From Avichristensenella sp031549105 (GTDB lineage Bacteria > Bacillota > Clostridia > Christensenellales > Aristaeellaceae): a stretch of DNA of 10,104 bases. The stretch is taken from NCBI GenBank assembly GCA_031549105.1, contig JAVBQK010000163.1, positions 1-10,104 of the forward strand. Reading direction: 5' to 3'. This document shows positions 1 through 5,941 of the stretch, piece by piece. The position numbers and the translations under genes are program-made. How positions within the stretch are numbered: the stretch's first letter is position 1; each line of letters starts with the position of its first letter. Below the pieces are notes generated by a model. That model made no database searches. It was not told where the DNA came from and was given only the letters and a program-made list of their open reading frames with translations.

Positions 1-8
1 ATTATTCC

Positions 9-114
9 CGCCCAACCCGCCGTGAGGCGAAAAGATGGGTTTGGAAAGGGCAAAGCCCTTCCCGGGGATCCAAGGGGCAGAGCCCCTTGGCGTTCCCCGT
101 TCCTCTCCCCATTC
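9..114 (+). repeat. Structured hairpin repeat, copy A
   Basis: This is the first of four copies of one dispersed element; the strand given is the one that reads CCCAACCC to GGCGT. It opens with a small hairpin, CGCC (18-21) and GGCG (26-29) closed by the loop GTGA, inside an outer pairing of CCAACCC with GGGTTTGG (37-44). Hairpin 1 is GGAAAGGGC (43-51) with GCCCTTCCC (55-63), loop AAA and one A-C mismatch. Hairpin 2 is CCAAGGGGC (70-78) with GCCCCTTGG (82-90), a perfect 9-bp stem with loop AGA. A pyrimidine-rich tail, CCCGTTCCTCTCCCC, matches the tail of copy C. The element stops about 17 bases before the secG -35 box. Its outer limits are estimates from comparing copies, and it may extend past the window edge. 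Confidence 0.8.
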
Positions 115-130
115 TCGTCAAAATTTGATC

Positions 131-159
131 TTGTAATTCAACGCAAATCGTGTTATGAT
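131..159 (+). promoter_or_regulatory. Promoter of secG (sigma-A type, extended -10)
   Basis: TTGTAA (131-136) and TATGAT (154-159) are separated by exactly 17 bases. A TG one base before the -10 box (151-152) makes an extended -10. Transcription would start near 166, leaving a short leader of about 27 bases before secG. The region is more AT-rich than the repeat before it. Confidence 0.6.
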
Positions 160-192
160 TCGTCTGCTATGGAATGTTGAGGGGGTTTATCA

Positions 193-432
193 ATGGAGGT
201 TATTAAGACAATTTGCACCGTATTGCTGGTTATCTCCACGGTGATTGTCATTGTGACGGTACTTTTGCAGCAGGGCAACAGCCAGGGCCTGGGCGCGATC
301 GGTGGCGGCGCGGAAACGTTCTTTGGCAAGAATAAGGCCAAGTCCTACGAGGGCAAGCTGGCGCTGGCAACCAAGGTTGCCGCGACGGTGTTCATCCTTA
401 TGTCGCTTATCATCGCGGCTATCACGGCGTGA
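193..432 (+). CDS. secG: Preprotein translocase subunit SecG
   Basis: SecG is the small non-essential membrane subunit of the SecYEG channel, which moves unfolded proteins across or into the cytoplasmic membrane with SecA. The 79-residue protein has the family's normal length and layout. A first membrane helix covers residues about 4-26. A glycine-rich loop follows with the conserved LLQQGNSQGLGAI, GGAETFFG and KAKSYEGKL motifs. A second helix covers about 57-78. The ATG is preceded by GAGGGGG (179-185) at a 7-base spacing. It is a single-gene unit with its own promoter and a terminator 18 bases after the stop. In many Bacillota secG is followed by rnr and smpB; here it is followed by the convergent gltX. 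Confidence 0.95.
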   Translation: MEVIKTICTVLLVISTVIVIVTVLLQQGNSQGLGAIGGGAETFFGKNKAKSYEGKLALATKVAATVFILMSLIIAAITA

Positions 433-450
433 CCAAACTAGGCGCGCGTA

Positions 451-489
451 AAAAGCCCCTCCTCCCGTAAGGGATTCGGAGGGGCTTTT
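451..489. terminator. Bidirectional rho-independent terminator between secG and gltX
   Basis: AAAAGCCCCTCC (451-462) pairs perfectly with GGAGGGGCTTTT (478-489) over 12 bp. The stem continues as TCCC (463-466) with GGGA (471-474), after a 3-base bulge, and closes on the tetraloop GTAA. The stem base gives a T tract on both strands, so the element can end secG on the plus strand and gltX (stop at 511) on the minus strand. Confidence 0.9.
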
Positions 490-510
490 GCGTGTGTAGT
501 ACCAGTGTAT

Positions 511-1956
511 CTATCCGTTTATCTTCTCGATTGCCGCATCGACCCGGCGCAGCGTCTCTTCCTTGCCGAGCAGGTAGACCAGCTCAATCGCGCCGCCGGG
601 CGTGGAGGCAAGGCCCGATATGGCGATCCGCAGCGGCCAGAGCACCTGGCCGTTTTTCATGCCACTCTGTGCGACGGCCGCCATCAGCGCGTCGTGCAGC
701 GGCGCTTCCCGCCAATCGGAGACGGCGGCCAGAACTGGGCGCACGAGCGCCAGTGCCTTCGCCGCGACCTCCGGATCAGTCTTCATCTTCTTGTGCGTGT
801 ACAGCTCCGTATCGTACTCCGGCATATCGGCCAGGAACTCCACCATGCCGGGGATGCGGCTGAACACCTCGGTGCGGCCCTGCATCAGCTCGGCCAGCCG
901 CTTTACGTCCAGCTGCGCAACGCCCGCCTTTTCGAACCACGGCATCGCCATCGCCAGATAATCGTCAAACGGCATCTTGCGGATGTACTCGCTGTTCATC
1001 CACGTCAGCTTGTCCTTGTCGAAGATCGCCGGGGCCTTGTTGATGCCCTTGAGGTCGAATACCTCCTCCAGCTCCTTGAGCGTGAAGAACTCGCGGTCGT
1101 TTCCCGGGCTCCAGCCCAGCAGCGTGATGAAGTTAATCACGGCCTCGCACAGGTAGCCTTCCTGCAACAGGTCCTCAAATGTCGGGTCGCCATGACGCTT
1201 GGAGAGCTTGCGCGTCTGGTCCTTCATCACCACGGGCAGGTGCACGTAGGCCGGCTTTTCCCAGCCGAAAGAATCGTAGAGCAGGTTGTACTTCGGCGCG
1301 GAAGATAGATACTCCGTGCCGCGCATCACATGGGTGATGCCCATCGTGTGGTCGTCAATCACGTTGGCGAAGTTGTAGGTGGGCAGGCCGTCGGCCTTGA
1401 GCAGCACCGTGTCATCCAGCGTGGAGCAGTCCACTTCGATGTGGCCGTAGAGTACGTCGTCAAACGACGCCTTGCCCTCGGTGGGCACGTTCTGGCGGAT
1501 CACGTAGGGCTCGCCCGCCGCAATGCGGCGCTTGGCCTCCTCCAGCGGAATGTCCATGCAGTGCTTGTCGTACTTGAACGTCTCGCCGCGCGCCTCATAC
1601 TCACGCCGCGCCTCGTCCAGGCGCTCCCGGGTGCAGAAGCACGGATACGCTCCGCCCTTCTCGACCAACTCCCACGCGTAGGGCGCGTAGAGCGGCTTGC
1701 GCTCGGACTGGATGTACGGCCCGAAATCGCCGCCGACACCGGGGCCTTCGTCATAGGTCAGGCCGCCCAGTTGCAGCGCCTCATAAATCTTCTCCAGCGC
1801 GCCGGGTACCTCGCGCTCCTGGTCGGTATCCTCTATACGCAGGATAAACGTGCCGCCCATCCGGCGGGCGTACAGGTACGCGTACAGCGCCGTGCGCATG
1901 CCGCCGATGTGCATGTAGCCCGTGGGGCTGGGCGCGAAACGGGTACGGACTTTCAT
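511..1956 (-). CDS. gltX: Glutamyl-tRNA synthetase (class I)
   Basis: The enzyme charges tRNA-Glu with glutamate in the cytoplasm, using ATP. The 481-residue protein has the usual bacterial GluRS length. The Rossmann-fold N-terminus carries the HIGH-type signature FAPSPTGYMHIGG at residues 7-19, then the IEDTD motif near 41-45. The KMSKS-type loop KLSKRHG lies at 250-256, and the rest is the helical anticodon-binding part. A CFC pair near residues 106-108 and a Cys near 133 resemble the zinc site of E. coli-type GluRS, but the last ligand position appears to be Asp instead of His. I chose the ATG at 1956 because the preceding GAAGGAG gives a ribosome site about 11 bases away and MKVRTRFAPSPTG is the normal N-terminus; an upstream in-frame TTG at 1986 is not supported. 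It lies 35 bases after glnS and is probably cotranscribed. With a GlnRS present it need not mischarge tRNA-Gln, though specificity cannot be read here. Confidence 0.95.
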   Translation of the reverse strand: MKVRTRFAPSPTGYMHIGGMRTALYAYLYARRMGGTFILRIEDTDQEREVPGALEKIYEALQLGGLTYDEGPGVGGDFGPYIQSERKPLYAPYAWELVEKGGAYPCFCTRERLDEARREYEARGETFKYDKHCMDIPLEEAKRRIAAGEPYVIRQNVPTEGKASFDDVLYGHIEVDCSTLDDTVLLKADGLPTYNFANVIDDHTMGITHVMRGTEYLSSAPKYNLLYDSFGWEKPAYVHLPVVMKDQTRKLSKRHGDPTFEDLLQEGYLCEAVINFITLLGWSPGNDREFFTLKELEEVFDLKGINKAPAIFDKDKLTWMNSEYIRKMPFDDYLAMAMPWFEKAGVAQLDVKRLAELMQGRTEVFSRIPGMVEFLADMPEYDTELYTHKKMKTDPEVAAKALALVRPVLAAVSDWREAPLHDALMAAVAQSGMKNGQVLWPLRIAISGLASTPGGAIELVYLLGKEETLRRVDAAIEKING

Positions 1957-1991
1957 AGGGAACAACACTCCTTCTCGTGTAGACAAATGGG

Positions 1992-3680
1992 TTATTTCGC
2001 AGCGGGCTTGAAGCTGTCCTTCAGCTCCACCACGCGGTTAAACACAAAGCCGTCCTGGTCCTTGCAGAAATAGCCCAGGCGCAGGAACTGGAACTTATCG
2101 CCGTCCTTGGCATCGGTGAGCCACGGTTCGGCCATGCAGCCGGTCAGCACGGTGATCGAGTTAGGGTTCAGGCGGGCGATGAAGTCCTTCTTATCCGGGA
2201 CGGCTTCGTCTCCCTCGGCTTCCTCCTCGATGGCGTCCTCGTCCCGCAGCAGCGGTTCATACAGCCTGGCTTCGAATGGAACGGCGTCGTCCGCGTTCAC
2301 CCAGTGCAGCGTGCCCTTGACCTTGCGGCCCGCGCCCTCGGAGCACGAGAGGCTCGTCAGGTCGGCTGTGCAGCGCACTTCGACGACGTTTCCGGCTTCG
2401 TCCTTGACCACTTCATCGCAGCGGACAATGTACGCGCCCTTGAGCCGCACCTCTCCGCCCGGCTTCATGCGGAAGAACTTGCCCGTGGGGTTTTCCATGA
2501 AGTCTTCCTGCTCAATATACAGCGTGCGCCCAAACCGCGCCTCATGCGTACCCATCTCCGGGTGCGCGGGATGATTCTCCAGTGTGAGCGCCTTCGTCTC
2601 CCCTTCGGGCCAGTTGGTGATCGTCACCTTCAGCGGGCGCAGCACCGCCATCGCGCGCGGGGCAACCTCGCCCAGGTGCTCCCGGATGCAGTGCTCCAGC
2701 AGCGCCAGGTCCACGACCGAATCGGCCTTGGCAACGCCCGCGCGCTCAATGAAGTCGCGGATTGCCTCTTTTGTATACCCCCGGCGGCGCAGGCCCGCCA
2801 GCGTGGGCATGCGGGGGTCGTCCCATCCGCGCACGTAGCCTTCCTCCACCAGCTTGCGGAGATACCGCTTGCTCATCACGGTGCGGGTCAGGTTCAGCCG
2901 CGCGTACTCAATCTGGCGCGGATGGTTCGGGAATCCGCAGACCTCTACCACCCAGTCGTACAGCGGGCGGTGCGCCTCATACTCCAGCGAGCACATCGAG
3001 TGCGTGATGCCTTCCAGCGCGTCCTGGATCGGGTGCGCAAAGTCGTACATCGGGTAGATGCACCACTTGTCCCCCGTCTGGTGATGGGGCATATGCAGGA
3101 TGCGGTACAGCGCGGGGTCGCGCATGTTGATGTTAGGCGACGCCATGTCCAGCTTTGCGCGGAGCACGCGCGCGCCGTTGGGGTACTCGCCCGCGCGCAT
3201 CCGGCGGAACAGGTCCAGGTTCTCCTCCACAGAGCGATCCCGGTACGGGCTGTTCTGCCCCGGCTGCGTCAGCGTGCCCCGCATGCGGCGCATCTCCTCC
3301 TGCGGTAGATCGCAGACATACGCGTTGCCGTCTCGAATCAGCTTCTCCGCCAGCTCATAGCACTCGTCAAAATAGCTCGATCCAAAGAACAGCCCGCCGT
3401 TCCAGTCATAGCCCAGCCAGCGGATGTCCGCCTGGATGCCATCGACAAACTCCTGCTCTTCCTTCGCCGGGTTGGTATCATCAAAGCGCAGGTTGCACAG
3501 ACCGCCGAAGCGCTCTGCGGTGCCCGCGTTCACGTAGATGTTCTTCGCATGGCCGATATGCAGCCAGCCGTTGGGTTCAGGCGGAAGGCGCGTATGCACG
3601 GACTGACAACGTCCGGCGTCCAGATCCTGCTGGACAAAGTCCCAGATAAAATTGCTGCGCACGGACTTTGAATCCTCCAT
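1992..3680 (-). CDS. glnS: Glutaminyl-tRNA synthetase (class I)
   Basis: GlnRS charges tRNA-Gln directly with glutamine. Many bacteria lack it and use the GatCAB amidotransferase route instead. The 562-residue protein matches the usual GlnRS length. Visible signatures are PPEPNGWLHIGHAK at residues 33-46 (HIGH), LRFDDTNP at 64-71, and VMSKR at 268-272 (KMSKS). The block GWDDPRMPTLAGLRRRG follows shortly after and is typical of GlnRS. The C-terminal half from about residue 340 is the anticodon-binding beta-barrel region. The ATG at 3680 follows GGGGGAGGT at about a 6-base spacing; an in-frame extension to 3743 would run through the promoter. It is the first gene of a glnS-gltX operon. The leader is about 45 bases, too short for a T-box, so tRNA-sensing control of the common Bacillota kind is not seen. 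Confidence 0.95.
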   Translation of the reverse strand: MEDSKSVRSNFIWDFVQQDLDAGRCQSVHTRLPPEPNGWLHIGHAKNIYVNAGTAERFGGLCNLRFDDTNPAKEEQEFVDGIQADIRWLGYDWNGGLFFGSSYFDECYELAEKLIRDGNAYVCDLPQEEMRRMRGTLTQPGQNSPYRDRSVEENLDLFRRMRAGEYPNGARVLRAKLDMASPNINMRDPALYRILHMPHHQTGDKWCIYPMYDFAHPIQDALEGITHSMCSLEYEAHRPLYDWVVEVCGFPNHPRQIEYARLNLTRTVMSKRYLRKLVEEGYVRGWDDPRMPTLAGLRRRGYTKEAIRDFIERAGVAKADSVVDLALLEHCIREHLGEVAPRAMAVLRPLKVTITNWPEGETKALTLENHPAHPEMGTHEARFGRTLYIEQEDFMENPTGKFFRMKPGGEVRLKGAYIVRCDEVVKDEAGNVVEVRCTADLTSLSCSEGAGRKVKGTLHWVNADDAVPFEARLYEPLLRDEDAIEEEAEGDEAVPDKKDFIARLNPNSITVLTGCMAEPWLTDAKDGDKFQFLRLGYFCKDQDGFVFNRVVELKDSFKPAAK

Positions 3681-3731
3681 AAAATGACCTCCCCCTAATA
3701 AATGGTAAGGAAACCGGAAACGATAGAGGAT

Positions 3732-3760
3732 AGTATATCCCAAGAAGGGATTTCAGTCAA
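3732..3760 (-). promoter_or_regulatory. Promoter of the glnS-gltX operon
   Basis: Read on the minus strand, TTGACT (3760-3755) and TATACT (3737-3732) are separated by exactly 17 bases, close to the sigma-A consensus. The spacer holds a short inverted repeat, ATCCC and GGGAT around a 5-base centre (3737-3751), touching the -10 box. Transcription would start near 3725, about 45 bases before the glnS ATG. Confidence 0.75.
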
Positions 3761-3769
3761 TCAAATCAA

Positions 3770-3878
3770 GGGGATTGGGCGCGAAAGGGACGCCAGGGGA
3801 GCGCTGCTCCCCTGGACCCCTCGCCAAAGGGCCTCGCCCTTTGGAAACCCAACACTGCTCACGCAGGGGTTGGGGTTT
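3770..3878 (-). repeat. Structured hairpin repeat, copy B
   Basis: This is the second copy, in the orientation opposite to copy A. In plus-strand coordinates, a 10-bp perfect stem CCAGGGGAGC (3793-3802) pairs with GCTCCCCTGG (3806-3815). A 9-bp perfect stem CCAAAGGGC (3824-3832) pairs with GCCCTTTGG (3836-3844). The end hairpin is CTGC (3855-3858) with GCAG (3863-3866) around TCAC, which reads GTGA on the element strand. This end hairpin sits in an outer pairing of AAACCCAAC (3845-3853) with GTTGGGGTTT (3869-3878). Order, spacing and loop sizes match copy A read in reverse. The tail towards 3770 is only loosely similar to the tails of A and C, so that limit is approximate. Confidence 0.8.
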
Positions 3879-3892
3879 GGACTTGGCATAAT

Positions 3893-4034
3893 CCCCCAGC
3901 CCCACCCGCGCGTGAGCGCAACATGGGTTTGGAAAGGGCGAAGCCCTTCCCGGGATTCCTAAGGGCAGCGCCCTTAGGCGGGTTTCCCAAGGGCAGAGCC
4001 CTTGGGTCGCCGGAGGCCGCACCCGTTCTCCCAA
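3893..4034 (+). repeat. Structured hairpin repeat, copy C (with one extra hairpin)
   Basis: This is the third copy, in the same orientation as copy A and head to head with copy B. The first hairpin is GCGC (3908-3911) with GCGC (3916-3919) around GTGA. Hairpin 1 is GGAAAGGGC (3931-3939) with GCCCTTCCC (3943-3951), loop GAA. Hairpin 2 is CCTAAGGGC (3958-3966) with GCCCTTAGG (3970-3978), loop AGC. An additional hairpin, CCCAAGGGC (3986-3994) with GCCCTTGGG (3998-4006), loop AGA, is joined by CGGGTTT and looks like an internal duplication. The tail CCCGTTCTCCCAACGC resembles that of copy A. The copy ends about 9 bases before the -35 box of the Nudix gene. Copies B and C account for most of the 424-base gap between genes (3681-4104); I see no gene in that gap. 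Confidence 0.8.
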
Positions 4035-4042
4035 CGCAGCCC

Positions 4043-4071
4043 TTGCATTTGATTGCCGTGTCCTGTAAAAT
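4043..4071 (+). promoter_or_regulatory. Promoter of the Nudix / serine hydrolase / GH28 cassette
   Basis: TTGCAT (4043-4048) and TAAAAT (4066-4071) are 17 bases apart, in a locally AT-rich patch just after repeat copy C. Transcription would start near 4078. Because the three downstream genes are close together on the same strand with no terminator between them, this is probably the promoter for all three. Confidence 0.65.
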
Positions 4072-4104
4072 GATATTGAGGAATAACCGAAGGGAGGAAA
4101 CCGC

Positions 4105-4524
4105 ATGCTGTTTCGCAAGTGCGCGGGCGGGGTCGTCTTTCACGGGGACCAGGTATTTCTGCTAAAGAACGACAAAGGCGAGTGGGTGTTGCCCAAGGGC
4201 GTGGTGCGCGGGAACAAACCGCAGCAGGAGGTGGCCATTGACCGCGTCCTGTCAGAAGCGGGGATTGCCGCCAATATCCTGGAAGCGGTGGGCGAGACGA
4301 ACTATGAGTTCTATTCGCAGACACGGAGCACGCCGGTGTGCAACCGCATCATGTGGTACACGATGCACGCCGAAGAGCCCCGCTTCCGTATCGCGTTTGA
4401 ACAGGGCTTCTCCGACGGCGGCTGGTACCCGGTAACGGTCGCGCTGGACATGATCACCTACACGCAGGACAAGTCGTTGGTGCGCCTGGCGCACGAGAAA
4501 TACAAGGCCCAGATGGCGGAATGA
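4105..4524 (+). CDS. Nudix-fold protein with a degenerate Nudix box
   Basis: Nudix enzymes hydrolyse nucleoside diphosphates linked to another group. The 139-residue protein has the fold's hallmarks: CAGGVVF at residues 6-12, LLKNDKGEWVLPKG at 19-32, and a 23-residue box from G32 to I54. Against the consensus GX5EX7REUXEEXGU, position 7 is Lys38, 15 is Asp46, 16 is Arg47 and 19 is Ser50. Of the three metal-binding Glu positions in REUXEE, only position 20 (Glu51) is kept, followed by AGI. The overall family assignment is secure, but catalysis of the usual metal-dependent type is doubtful. A family-specific variant box or a binding role are alternatives. The ATG follows AAGGGAGG at about a 7-base spacing. 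Its stop overlaps an ATG of the next frame (ATGA at 4521-4524), and the next gene's better start lies 23 bases further on, so the two are probably cotranscribed. Confidence 0.85.
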   Translation: MLFRKCAGGVVFHGDQVFLLKNDKGEWVLPKGVVRGNKPQQEVAIDRVLSEAGIAANILEAVGETNYEFYSQTRSTPVCNRIMWYTMHAEEPRFRIAFEQGFSDGGWYPVTVALDMITYTQDKSLVRLAHEKYKAQMAE

Positions 4525-4547
4525 CGGCCGGCCACAAAGGAGGAACT

Positions 4548-5918
4548 ATGCCAAGCGGCATACCCGCGCGGAGTATTCTGCGCTTTCTTGACTACCTGGA
4601 AGACCGTGCGATCCCCATGCACAGCTTCCTGATGATCCGTGGCGGCAAAACGGTGGCCGAGGGCTATTGGAAGCCTTTCACCGCGGAAATCCCCCACCGC
4701 ATGTTCTCCGTGAGCAAGAGCGTCACCTCGCTTTTGATCGGCATTCTGGCCGCGGAGGGCAAGCTATCGCTGGACGATCCCATCGCGCAGTATTTCCCGG
4801 ACAAATTGCCGGAGGCGGTTTCGGACCGCATCCTCCGTATGACCATCCGGGATATGCTGCGCATGGCAACGGCGCACAAGTTCACTACCTACAAACTGAT
4901 CGATGACGACGACTGGACGCGGACGTTTTTCACTGTACCGCCGACGAACGACCCCGGCGCGGTCTTCGCCTACGACACGTCCTCCTCGCATACGCTCGCC
5001 GCACTGGTGCAGCGCCTGACCGGCAAAAGCGCGCGCGACTTCGCTGTGGAGAGGCTGTTCCAACCGCTGGGCTGCACCGGTGAGGTGCGCTGGCTCGCCG
5101 ACCCGACCGGCGTGTGCCAGGGCGGCACCGGCCTGATTACCACGACAGAAAACATTGCGCGGCTGGCGCTGTGCTGCATGCGCGGCGGCGAGGACGTAAT
5201 CCCGGCCGACTACCTGCGCGAGGCAACCGCTGCGCAGATCGCGACGCCGATGCAACCCGCCTGCGAGGAGCGCTTCGGCTACGGTTATCAGTTCTGGCGC
5301 ATGCGCCACAACGGCTTTGCCATGTACGGCATGGGCGGACAGCTGGCTATCTGCCTGCCGGATTATGATTTCATCCTCTGCACCACGGCCGACACACAGC
5401 TGGAACCCGGCGGCATGCAGATCATCTGGGACGCACTATGGGAGATTATCCTGCCTGCGCTCAAGGACAGCGAGGCGGCGGACACTGCGGAAGAGCTGGC
5501 CGCGCTGGATGCGCGCATCGCGTCGCTGGCGATGAAGCCCGTGGCAAACGATCCCGCGCTGGAAGCGTGGCCCACAGGCCGCTACCGCTTTGATGAAAAC
5601 CCACTCGGCCTTCGCTGGCTTGAGGTGGAGCGTGGCATACTTCGCTACGAGAATAACAGCGGGGAATGCACGCTGGGCTTTGGCATGGGCGAGCTGCAAG
5701 CAGGCACGTTCCCCGGAAACGGCGAGCCATGCCTGGTTTCCGGCGGTTTCATCGCGCCGGAAACGCTGCATGTGTACGCGCACCTGATCGGAGATACGCC
5801 GTGCGGCATGGCGATGCTGATCGCCTTCGACGGTGCGCGCGTGACGGTCAAGGCGCGCGCGGTCAACACGCCGCTGCTCACAGGCTATGAAGGCGTTGCG
5901 TCCGGTGTTCTTGTGTAA
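4548..5918 (+). CDS. Serine hydrolase of the class C beta-lactamase fold
   Basis: This 456-residue protein belongs to the beta-lactamase/penicillin-binding-protein-like superfamily (COG1680 type), which includes esterases, peptidases and amidases as well as lactamases. The catalytic SxxK is S54-V-S-K57 in RMFSVSKSVTSLL, followed by the typical GKLSLDDPIAQYFP. The second motif position reads Y142-D-T instead of the usual Y-x-N. The third, GMGGQ at 261-265, replaces the H/KTG of true beta-lactamases. This pattern favours an esterase or other hydrolase over antibiotic resistance. Residues beyond about 330 form a C-terminal extension rich in beta segments. There is no signal peptide, so it is probably cytoplasmic. 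I chose the ATG at 4548 because AAAGGAGG lies just upstream; the in-frame ATG at 4521 overlaps the Nudix stop and has no such site. It sits 23 bases before a GH28 gene, so removal of ester groups from pectin oligosaccharides is a reasonable but unproven role. Confidence 0.85.
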   Translation: MPSGIPARSILRFLDYLEDRAIPMHSFLMIRGGKTVAEGYWKPFTAEIPHRMFSVSKSVTSLLIGILAAEGKLSLDDPIAQYFPDKLPEAVSDRILRMTIRDMLRMATAHKFTTYKLIDDDDWTRTFFTVPPTNDPGAVFAYDTSSSHTLAALVQRLTGKSARDFAVERLFQPLGCTGEVRWLADPTGVCQGGTGLITTTENIARLALCCMRGGEDVIPADYLREATAAQIATPMQPACEERFGYGYQFWRMRHNGFAMYGMGGQLAICLPDYDFILCTTADTQLEPGGMQIIWDALWEIILPALKDSEAADTAEELAALDARIASLAMKPVANDPALEAWPTGRYRFDENPLGLRWLEVERGILRYENNSGECTLGFGMGELQAGTFPGNGEPCLVSGGFIAPETLHVYAHLIGDTPCGMAMLIAFDGARVTVKARAVNTPLLTGYEGVASGVLV

Positions 5919-5941
5919 CCAATGATGGGAGGAGACTTACG

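Noticed and set aside
505..1308. Long plus-strand open frame over gltX
   Set aside because: It is antisense to a well-supported synthetase gene, has low-complexity R/H/L-rich content, no recognisable motif and no ribosome site. It is a GC-rich shadow.
2304..3308. Plus-strand 334-codon frame over glnS
   Set aside because: Same pattern: antisense shadow rich in Arg, His and Val, with no domain.
3681..3731. T-box leader before glnS
   Set aside because: The stretch between promoter and start codon is too short, and no T-box bulge sequence or antiterminator is visible.
9..4034. The repeats as a CRISPR array
   Set aside because: Copies are scattered, in both orientations, with internal hairpins and no regular spacers.
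3753..4118. Minus-strand and plus-strand small frames across repeat copies B and C
   Set aside because: Their peptides (rich in Gly, Pro and Lys/Arg) are translations of the hairpin repeats, and no ribosome site precedes them.
4548..5918. Antibiotic-resistance beta-lactamase
   Set aside because: The KTG/HTG motif is missing, there is no signal peptide, and the neighbour is a pectin enzyme. The fold is shared with many esterases.
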